Source: Deltaproteobacteria bacterium
GTDB taxonomy: Bacteria; Desulfobacterota; Binatia; Bin18
DNA: 6,058 nt
NCBI GenBank assembly: GCA_016200595.1
Contig: JACQEL010000032.1
Coordinates: 1-6,058, forward strand
Reading direction: 5' to 3'
Below, in pieces: positions 1 to 4,634 of this stretch. Positions within the stretch are counted from its first letter, which is position 1, and each line of letters begins with the position of its first letter. Made by a program: the position numbers and the translations under genes. Below the pieces are notes generated by a model. That model was not told where the DNA came from, ran no database searches, and saw only the letters and a program-made list of their open reading frames with translations.

Positions 1-568
1 CCATGCGTTTGACTGCCAGCTCGTGAGCAGGATTGACGAAGCCCCAGAGGAACGAGATGGCAATGGCCATGACGTGCTGATCCAATAAGGTTTGGCTCGC
101 CGCCCGCGCCTCGTCGATATTGAGGGGCAGGACGACTTCGCCTTGCCAATCGACACGTTCGCTGACCTCCTGAATCAGGGTGCGCGGAATAATTGGCGTA
201 GGCTTCTGGTGCCGCGACACATGCAGCAGCTTTTCGATCGGCAAGCCGGCGGAGCGCCCGACCGAGCGCATGATGATCAGGGCATCGCCATGCCCTCGGG
301 TCGTGATGAGCCCAGTCTTCACACCTTTTAATTGGATGATTGCGTTAGTTCCGACTGTTGTGCCGTGCAGCAAGAGTCTCGTGGCTTGCAGCAACTGCGA
401 CAGGGTAAGACCCAATTTCTCCGCTGCTACTTCAAGGGCGTTGAAGAATCCCTCGGCGAAGTCTTTCGGTGTCGAAGGGCTTTTGGCGATGGTGATCTGC
501 CCGCGCTCGTCCATGACGACACAATCAGTGAAAGTGCCACCGGTATCAATCCCACAGAAATAGTGCAT
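1..568 (-). CDS. HyuA-type hydantoinase / acetone-acetophenone carboxylase-like subunit, N-terminal part (cut by window edge)
   Basis: The frame is open from an ATG at 568 through the left edge of the window and gives 189 residues with no stop. Family members are usually about 650-720 residues, so this is roughly the first quarter. The N-terminus shows the ASKHA-type phosphate-binding motif GIDTGGTFTD (residues 6-15), followed by HGTTVGTNAI (68-77), TTRGHGD (89-95) and ISFLWGFVNPAHE (171-183), all typical of the hydantoinase A N-terminal domain. The family catalyses ATP-dependent opening or carboxylation reactions (N-methylhydantoinase, 5-oxoprolinase, acetone or acetophenone carboxylase), usually with a HyuB-type partner encoded next to it. 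The stretch around residues 100-140 (RSVGRSAGLP, then KPTPIIPR and SERVDW) looks to me closer to the carboxylase-like branch than to 5-oxoprolinase, but that is an impression. The start is supported by GGGGAG six nt upstream. The partner gene, if present, should lie to the left of the window. Family call is secure; substrate unknown. Confidence 0.93.
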   Translation of the reverse strand, partial: MHYFCGIDTGGTFTDCVVMDERGQITIAKSPSTPKDFAEGFFNALEVAAEKLGLTLSQLLQATRLLLHGTTVGTNAIIQLKGVKTGLITTRGHGDALIIMRSVGRSAGLPIEKLLHVSRHQKPTPIIPRTLIQEVSERVDWQGEVVLPLNIDEARAASQTLLDQHVMAIAISFLWGFVNPAHELAVKRM

Positions 569-574
569 GCAGGT

Positions 575-580
575 CTCCCC
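575..580 (-). promoter_or_regulatory. Ribosome binding site of the HyuA-type gene
   Basis: GGGGAG on the minus strand lies 6 nt before the ATG at 568. It sets this start, which also puts the GIDTGGTFTD motif at the expected distance from the N-terminus. I could not find a convincing -35/-10 pair in the 131-nt gap upstream. Confidence 0.7.
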
Positions 581-665
581 TGATTCCGCTGGAGCGCAGC
601 ATGCGCCCCACGCCCAAGTGCCTTTGCGGGGGTATTAAGTATGCGAATTTTCAGCGGGAGGCAAA

Positions 666-683
666 TGCAGGGGGTCCCCTACA
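666..683 (-). terminator. Short GC-rich hairpin after the small membrane protein gene (possible weak terminator)
   Basis: In the minus-strand transcript the sequence TGTAGGGGACCCCCTGCA begins 16 nt past the stop codon at 700. It can form an eight-pair stem including one G-U pair, with only two unpaired bases at the tip, so in practice the last pair would open. Only a short T stretch (ATTTG) follows. It may end the SDR/small-protein transcript before the HyuA-type gene, but without a clear U tract this is weak. As DNA it is a near-perfect palindrome and could instead be an operator. Confidence 0.25.
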
Positions 684-699
684 TGAAGGCAGGATTTTC

Positions 700-1005
700 C
701 TAGTCGACCACCCACGGTAGAGGGTTGTTGATAAGGTATTGACGGCGGAGCGTAAAAGATACGCTCTGCTCTCCAGCCGTAACAGGCAAGAGCTGACCCG
801 GTAGACTGAAGGCAACCGGGTCATCGCCGGTCTCAGGAGCTGGGTGTTGCCCCCCAGGCATCATTTCTTCCATCCGCTCCATCATGTGTCGGTGAAAATG
901 ACCAGCGCACATCGAGAGGCTGAGCACGAAGAGAGTGAGAATAAATCCGACTCCCAGGGCAAACCCGATACCAAACTTTATCCCTCGGCCAATTTCAGAA
1001 GACAT
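700..1005 (-). CDS. Small single-pass membrane protein with Met/His-rich segment, function unknown
   Basis: This encodes 101 residues. The N-terminus is short and polar (MSSEIGRGIK), followed by one strongly hydrophobic, glycine-containing segment at about residues 10-33. Directly after it comes a Met/His-rich stretch, GHFHRHMMERMEEMMPGG (35-52). The C-terminal half (about 60-101) is soluble, without cysteines, and ends in LPWVVD. The hydrophobic segment could be a signal anchor that places the C-terminal part in the periplasm. Methionines and histidines clustered at a membrane exit occur in copper or other soft-metal binding proteins, but no complete known motif is present. I do not recognise the family. 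The ATG at 1005 is preferred: GAGG lies 10 nt upstream, whereas a possible TTG at 1014 would leave only one nt between the GAGG and the start. The gene follows the SDR stop by 56 nt with no terminator between, so the two are probably co-transcribed. Confidence 0.7.
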   Translation of the reverse strand: MSSEIGRGIKFGIGFALGVGFILTLFVLSLSMCAGHFHRHMMERMEEMMPGGQHPAPETGDDPVAFSLPGQLLPVTAGEQSVSFTLRRQYLINNPLPWVVD

Positions 1006-1061
1006 AAGATTCAAACCTCAAACTGAAAGAAAGAGAACAGCAATCTGGTTGGCTGTCGAGC

Positions 1062-1904
1062 TTACCAGGTAACCCCCGTCAATTCGGCACTGATTTGCCA
1101 CAGGCGTTTCGCCGCGTCATCGTCTTGAGCAGCAGGAGCCGGCTGCCTCTCGCGGCGCTCGGCGAAATATTTACCGCTTACAGCCTCTACTTCTGGTGAA
1201 GTAGCTAAGTAGACCACAGTATCGGCCCCTTGCTCGGGAGTACGTAAAAAAGGCCGGAGGCCTTTGGCGATGAGCACCGCCCACCAGCCGTTATTCCAGC
1301 CAAGGCCGGTCGCCACGCCACCGGGGTGCAAACAATTTGCCGTTATCCCTGTGCCGCTGATCCGGCGGGCCAGCTCACGGGTAAAGAGAATATTGCACAA
1401 CTTCGATTGCCCATAGACTCGCATCACCCGATACCCATGCGTGTTCTGCAGATCGTGGAAGTCGAGAGTTCCCCAGCGGTGCGCGTCAGAAGCGACATTA
1501 ATAATACGAGCAGGCCCGCTCGCGGCTAGGCGTTCAAGCAACAAGTGCGTGAGCAGGTAGTACGCTAGGTGATTGACGGCGAAAACCGTCTCGATGCCAT
1601 CGACAGTGGTCGTGCGCTCGCGGTTGAGGACCCCGGCGTTGTTAATCAGTACATGGATCTGCGGATAGCGCTCGAGAATCTCGTGGGCGAGCCGATGAAT
1701 TTCAGCCTGGGACGAGAGATCTGCCAGCAGGACATCGATAGATTGATTGCCGGTCGCCATGCGAATCTCGTTGCGAGCCGTCTCAGCACGCTCGGAGTTG
1801 CGGCACACCAGGGCGACGGTCGCTCCTGTCCGCGCAAGTTCTAAAGCTGCGGCTTTACCAACTCCCGAACTCGCACCGGTGATGATACATATTTGTCCCT
1901 GCAT
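1062..1904 (-). CDS. Short-chain dehydrogenase/reductase, retinol dehydrogenase-like
   Basis: This encodes 280 residues, of normal length for a classical SDR of the retinol dehydrogenase / WW-domain-oxidoreductase-like group. The Rossmann fold opens with TGASSGVG (9-16, the TGxxxGxG cofactor loop). CRN (34-36) after the second strand, with an arginine at 35, favours NADP(H). Next come ADLS (61-64), LINNAG (86-91) and VNHLAYYLLT (110-119, with N111 of the catalytic tetrad). INVASDAH (135-142) carries the catalytic serine at 139, YGQSK (164-168) gives Tyr164 and Lys168, and LHPGGVATGL (192-201) is the substrate-loop region. All four catalytic residues are present, so the enzyme should be active as a cytoplasmic NAD(P)-dependent alcohol or carbonyl oxidoreductase. 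Its substrate cannot be told from sequence. The ATG at 1904 is chosen because it starts right before the first beta strand and has AGGGG 4 nt upstream. The frame stays open upstream to about 2063, but those residues come from a repeat-containing gap. Confidence 0.94.
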   Translation of the reverse strand: MQGQICIITGASSGVGKAAALELARTGATVALVCRNSERAETARNEIRMATGNQSIDVLLADLSSQAEIHRLAHEILERYPQIHVLINNAGVLNRERTTTVDGIETVFAVNHLAYYLLTHLLLERLAASGPARIINVASDAHRWGTLDFHDLQNTHGYRVMRVYGQSKLCNILFTRELARRISGTGITANCLHPGGVATGLGWNNGWWAVLIAKGLRPFLRTPEQGADTVVYLATSPEVEAVSGKYFAERRERQPAPAAQDDDAAKRLWQISAELTGVTW

Positions 1905-1908
1905 ATTA

Positions 1909-1913
1909 CCCCT
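1909..1913 (-). promoter_or_regulatory. Ribosome binding site of the SDR gene, inside a small hairpin
   Basis: AGGGG on the minus strand, 4 nt before the ATG at 1904, is the likely Shine-Dalgarno. The transcript just before it reads CCCCT-AAC-AGGGG, so the site can pair with the CCCCT at 1917-1921. The same CCCCT is also the last part of the long hairpin at 1917-1984. Confidence 0.6.
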
Positions 1914-1916
1914 GTT

Positions 1917-1984
1917 AGGGGCGAAGCATTTGCGCGTCAGGCTCTCCGTGGCGTTGGTTTCTATGGGGCAAATGCTTCGCCCCT
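1917..1984. repeat. Perfect 17-bp inverted repeat (GGGGCGAAGCATTTGC type)
   Basis: The arms AGGGGCGAAGCATTTGC (1917-1933) and its exact reverse complement (1968-1984) flank a 34-nt spacer. The arms end where complementarity stops on both sides. The element lies in the 197-nt gap between the YCII and SDR genes and would fold into a strong hairpin in either strand. It resembles palindromic intergenic repeats of the REP/MITE kind that are scattered through large genomes. Only one copy is in this window, so dispersal cannot be shown here. There is no T run after it, so it is not a typical intrinsic terminator. Confidence 0.85.
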
Positions 1985-2101
1985 CCTCACGCGGTAACGA
2001 ACAGCGTCCCAATGTCGTGCATGCCGATCTCGCGGCCCCAACTCTCAATCCTTCGCCGCTCATTCACGAAGGGGTCCTTAGGTTGACGACAGCGGAGCCA
2101 G

Positions 2102-2419
2102 CTACGCAGGTGTGGCCATCACCGCGATACGATAAGGATACAATTCCGCGCGCATGAGGCCATTTTTCACGGCCGGATCACTGTTCATAATATGGCGGGC
2201 CGCTTCTTCAGAGCGAGCCCTAAAGATAACAACCCCGAAAGCCCGCTCGTCGGTAGTCAGAGTGCGCCCCGCGAGGACCACAACTCCTTGTGCAGCCAAC
2301 TCTTGCAAATAGGCGAAGTGCTGGGCTACAAGAGTGGCTTCGTCTGGTGTCGGGCCTTGGGTCAGCATCTCCAGGCGCGTCGGCTGGATTCTGTACAAAT
2401 ACTCGGTAACCTCTGCCAT
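2102..2419 (-). CDS. YCII-domain (YciI-like) small protein
   Basis: This encodes 105 residues, the normal length of a one-domain YCII protein with a ferredoxin-like alpha/beta fold. The pattern is clear: VAQHFAYLQELAAQGVVVLAGRT (31-53), AFGVVIFRARSEEAARHIMNSDPAVKNG (60-87) and MRAELYPYRIAVM (89-101). His34 and Asp81 occupy the positions of the conserved His and Asp that have been proposed as an active site in YciI proteins. Most of these proteins have no known reaction; a few relatives act as dehalogenase- or muconolactone-isomerase-like enzymes. The start at 2419 is decided by a full AAGGAGG eight nt upstream. The gene begins 29 nt after the ABC permease stop, so it is probably the last gene of the exporter transcript. 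No functional link to export is evident. Confidence 0.92.
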   Translation of the reverse strand: MAEVTEYLYRIQPTRLEMLTQGPTPDEATLVAQHFAYLQELAAQGVVVLAGRTLTTDERAFGVVIFRARSEEAARHIMNSDPAVKNGLMRAELYPYRIAVMATPA

Positions 2420-2427
2420 AATGACAT

Positions 2428-2434
2428 CCTCCTT
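2428..2434 (-). promoter_or_regulatory. Strong ribosome binding site of the YCII gene
   Basis: AAGGAGG, a perfect match to the Shine-Dalgarno consensus, lies 8 nt before the ATG at 2419. It rules out the longer reading frame that runs back into the ABC permease gene. It suggests translation independent of the permease despite co-transcription. Confidence 0.85.
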
Positions 2435-2448
2435 CGGGTTTTGCTTCC

Positions 2449-3273
2449 CTACGCCATCTCGAAGCGAGTGAGCAGCCCCCGCTTTTTTGCCTGCAGGAGC
2501 GCGTACTGAAAGAACAGGAGGGCAGCGATCAAGAGTCCACACGTGAGCCCCAAAGCGATAACGAGCGGTCGGACCGCCAGCTCACCCGTCGCGATGGCAT
2601 GACGTAAGCCCTCAAACACATGGGTAGTTGGTAGGGTCACGGCAATCACCTGCACCCAGCGTGGCATACTCGCCAAGGGATAAAACACGCAGCTGAACGG
2701 CTGGATGATAAAGCCCACAGACCAGGCCAACACTTGGATACGGAGGCCAAAGCGAAAGATCAAGGCAGAGATCACGATACCGACCACCCAACCGAAGAGC
2801 AGCAGCACCGTGGTAAAGACGGCAATAGCGGTCCCACCCAGGAGCAGAATATTAAAGGCGTAGAGAAACCACGCCAGCAAACCGAGAAAGACGAAGCTCA
2901 ACAGACAGCGCACCAAACCGATCAGTCCAATGGCACAGAATAACTCCAACGGAGTCACTGGTGAGGCAAAGAGGTTATAGATATTGCGGCTCCAGAAATC
3001 TTCCAGGATAAAAGTGCAGACATCGGCCTGGGCGCGCCAGAACAAGCTCCACAGCACTGCGCCACCAACGAAGAATTCCATAATCCCAGAGGAAGAAGAA
3101 GTCGTCGAGACAAACCTACTGGTAAAGCCCCATAACAGCAAAGAGATGACTGGCCAGTAGACGATGTCGAAGATACGGTCGAGACTGCGGTAACAGATAC
3201 AGGTAAACTTGTACACCAGTCCCCAAACGGCAGGAGCAGTGCAGGTGAAGTCTTGACTGAGATGGTAACGCAT
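2449..3273 (-). CDS. ABC-2 type transporter permease
   Basis: This encodes 274 residues, typical of the ABC-2 membrane subunit that dimerises and pairs with an ATPase to form an exporter in the inner membrane. RSLDRIFDIVYWPVISLLLWGF (29-50) is the conserved entry into the first membrane helix. Further hydrophobic segments lie at about 64-82, 108-138, 145-172, 182-200 and 236-258, giving the expected six or so helices. EDFWSRNIYNLFASPVTPLE (91-110) is the cytoplasmic coupling region. FYPLASMPRWV followed by LPTTHVFEGLR (about 197-224) is the usual ABC-2 signature before the last helix. The ATPase gene lies upstream with a 128-nt gap. The ATG at 3273 has no recognisable Shine-Dalgarno; the sequence in front of it belongs to the inverted repeat at 3280-3390. 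A GTG at 3321 would add 16 residues encoded partly by that repeat, and was not chosen. Substrate (drug, lipid or polysaccharide) cannot be inferred. Confidence 0.92.
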   Translation of the reverse strand: MRYHLSQDFTCTAPAVWGLVYKFTCICYRSLDRIFDIVYWPVISLLLWGFTSRFVSTTSSSSGIMEFFVGGAVLWSLFWRAQADVCTFILEDFWSRNIYNLFASPVTPLELFCAIGLIGLVRCLLSFVFLGLLAWFLYAFNILLLGGTAIAVFTTVLLLFGWVVGIVISALIFRFGLRIQVLAWSVGFIIQPFSCVFYPLASMPRWVQVIAVTLPTTHVFEGLRHAIATGELAVRPLVIALGLTCGLLIAALLFFQYALLQAKKRGLLTRFEMA

Positions 3274-3279
3274 AGAAAG

Positions 3280-3390
3280 GCTGTTAGCTTTTAGCAAAAA
3301 AGAGGCAGAATAGCGGATCACTTTTACGCCGAAAGATACGTTTACAATATTTACTTTTCTTTGTCTGGCTAATAGCTAAGAGCTAACTGC
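3280..3390. repeat. Imperfect inverted repeat of AGCTAA-rich sequence between exporter genes
   Basis: The arm at 3280-3296 (GCTGTTAGCTTTTAGCA) is complementary to 3374-3390 (AGCTAAGAGCTAACTGC) at 14 of 17 positions. The right side is embedded in a longer run of related GCTAA/AGCTA words from about 3368 to 3396. The 77 nt between the arms is AT-richer than the genes and shows no gene. The element fills nearly the whole 128-nt gap between ATPase and permease and ends 6 nt before the permease start. It looks like a low-complexity palindromic intergenic repeat; copy number elsewhere cannot be seen here. Confidence 0.65.
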
Positions 3391-3401
3391 TAAAGGCTGT
3401 T

Positions 3402-4322
3402 TCAGATTTCTCCTCGCGCGACCTTGATAAACACATCTTCCAAGGTCGGTCGGGTGATCTGTATGTCGGCGATATGACCACCGGCCCGAGTCAGACGGCG
3501 GAGTAGAGAATCGAGTTGGCGTTCTGGATCGTCGAGCACGAAGCGTAGGGTCGAATCTCCACCAAGCTCGGCCTGCGGTGTGCCGTCCAAGTGTCGGAAA
3601 GGCGAGAGGTCAATGCCGGGCCCGAACCGAACCTCTAATACGTGGTGAGGGATCAAGCTCTTAATGCGTGCCGCGGTGTCGATGCGCAGGATCTCTCCTT
3701 TGCTGAGAAAGGCGATGCGGCCGCATAATTCTTCAACCTCATGCATATTGTGCGAGGTGAAAAGGATCGTAGTCTGCTGCTCACGCTGGAACTCTTGCAG
3801 CGTGCGGCGAGTTTTCTCAGCGATATCTGGGTCCAGCCCTAACGTACACTCGTCGAGGAGCAGCAGAGCAGGATCGTTGATCAGGCCCTTACAGAGGGTC
3901 ACACGGGTGTGCTGCCCCGAACTGAGGTACTGGAGTTTGCGCTGCGCAAGCTCGGTAATCTCGAAACGTTCAAGTAACTCGTCGATCTTGCGCTCCAGGT
4001 TCCTGACGCCATAGATGCGACCGTAAACCTTGAGGTTCTCGCGAACTGTGAGTACGCCAGTCAGGCTGGTAAATGCCGCGGCCACATTCATGCGCCGCCG
4101 AATCGCCACCTGTTGAATAGCAAAGTCCTGGTCGAACACCCGAATCGAACCACTATCGGGTAAGATCAAGCCAAGAAGAATGTTAATCGTGGTGGATTTG
4201 CCGGCACCGTTGGGACCCAGTAAACCGAAAAACTCGCCCCGTTCAACATCGAGCGATAAGCCTTTCAGTGCTTCAACCGCACCATAGCGCTTGCGCAGGT
4301 CGCGGATTTCCAGGAGTGGCAT
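3402..4322 (-). CDS. ABC-2 type transporter ATP-binding protein
   Basis: This encodes 306 residues, with a nucleotide-binding domain at about 1-220 and a C-terminal extension to 306, as in ATPases of drug- or polysaccharide-type ABC-2 exporters. Walker A is GPNGAGKST (36-44), the signature is LSSGQ (133-137, a common variant of LSGGQ), Walker B is ALLLLDE (152-158) with Glu158 as catalytic base, the D-loop is GLDP (162-165) and the H-loop is His191 (TSHNM). Two departures stand out: Walker B continues as DECT where DEPT is usual, and the Q-loop region (about 79-95) shows no glutamine. The tail ends in PTLEDVFIKVARG (292-304), the usual closing motif of this subgroup. The ATG at 4322 fits the family's start (MPLLEIRDLRKRYG) but no Shine-Dalgarno is visible before it. 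It works with the permease encoded 128 nt downstream, in the cytoplasm at the inner membrane. Substrate unknown. Confidence 0.95.
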   Translation of the reverse strand: MPLLEIRDLRKRYGAVEALKGLSLDVERGEFFGLLGPNGAGKSTTINILLGLILPDSGSIRVFDQDFAIQQVAIRRRMNVAAAFTSLTGVLTVRENLKVYGRIYGVRNLERKIDELLERFEITELAQRKLQYLSSGQHTRVTLCKGLINDPALLLLDECTLGLDPDIAEKTRRTLQEFQREQQTTILFTSHNMHEVEELCGRIAFLSKGEILRIDTAARIKSLIPHHVLEVRFGPGIDLSPFRHLDGTPQAELGGDSTLRFVLDDPERQLDSLLRRLTRAGGHIADIQITRPTLEDVFIKVARGEI

Positions 4323-4375
4323 AGAGGTTCGTTGGCAATCAGGAAGTAGCGGCAGAGGTCAGTAGCAAACTGAGA

Positions 4376-4544
4376 GGCTCTCCGGAAATCACTCAACAAG
4401 GGGCTGTTCATCCGTCGTTCACCCTTCGACAAGCTCAGGGCGAACGGGTCGGGCATTGTATTCCTTGGGTTTTTGCCGTTCGTGCTGAGCCTGTCGAAGC
4501 ACGGTTTTGCTAATTGCAGGGTCGTTTGCAATTTCCGGAGAGCC
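4376..4544. repeat. Nested palindromic element with perfect 14-bp terminal inverted repeats (possible MITE)
   Basis: GGCTCTCCGGAAAT at 4376-4389 recurs as an exact reverse complement at 4531-4544. This pair encloses the inverted repeat at 4424-4499, and the two pairs have nearly the same centre (4460 and 4461.5), so the 169-nt unit folds as one long hairpin with a less well-paired middle section. The size, terminal inverted repeats and lack of coding capacity fit a transposase-less mobile element. No convincing target-site duplication is seen: CTGA occurs near both ends (4370-4373 and 4546-4549) but not at the exact boundary. The element makes up more than half of the 312-nt gap (4323-4634) between CoA-transferase and ATPase; that gap contains no supportable gene. 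Confidence 0.55.
4424..4499. repeat. CTTCGACAAGCTCAGG-type inverted repeat
   Basis: Two 24-nt arms, 4424-4447 (beginning CTTCGACAAGCTCAGG) and 4476-4499 (ending GAGCCTGTCGAAG), are complementary at 21 of 24 positions around a 28-nt spacer. This motif is a widespread intergenic repeat in many environmental bacterial genomes and, when translated by mistake, gives the tell-tale peptide LSLSK found in spurious reading frames. Both translated forms occur here on opposite strands. It has no coding role. Confidence 0.85.
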
Positions 4545-4556
4545 CCTGATAGGAAC

Positions 4557-4619
4557 CGGGGAATCGGCGAATCGGGGAGGCAAAACACTTCTCCGATTCT
4601 CCCCGTCTCCGTTTCCCCG
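4557..4619. repeat. CGGGGAAT-type inverted repeat just after the CoA-transferase gene
   Basis: The left arm (4557-4579) is built of three 8-nt units, CGGGGAAT, CGGCGAAT and CGGGGAGG. The right arm (4599-4619) is its reverse complement with two mismatches and a two-nt gap. The hairpin starts 15 nt past the CoA-transferase stop codon, so it may protect the mRNA end or slow transcription. No T run follows on the minus strand, so it is not a standard intrinsic terminator. It looks like another dispersed palindromic repeat family. Confidence 0.65.
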
Positions 4620-4634
4620 TTTCTTCTTCCGGCA

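Noticed and set aside
92..583. Plus-strand reading frames over the left part
   Set aside because: They are antisense to the HyuA-type gene, whose motifs are unambiguous.
1905..2063. An N-terminal extension of 53 residues on the SDR, starting near 2063
   Set aside because: It is encoded by the inverted repeat and the gap, precedes a complete Rossmann N-terminus, and the ATG at 1904 has its own ribosome binding site.
2420..2542. An N-terminal extension of the YCII protein running into the permease gene
   Set aside because: A perfect AAGGAGG sits 8 nt before the ATG at 2419 and the YCII domain starts there.
4265..4588. A minus-strand frame of 107 residues upstream of the ABC ATPase
   Set aside because: It translates the palindromic repeats (FALSLSKG is the signature of the common repeat) and overlaps the ATPase start; it is not a gene.
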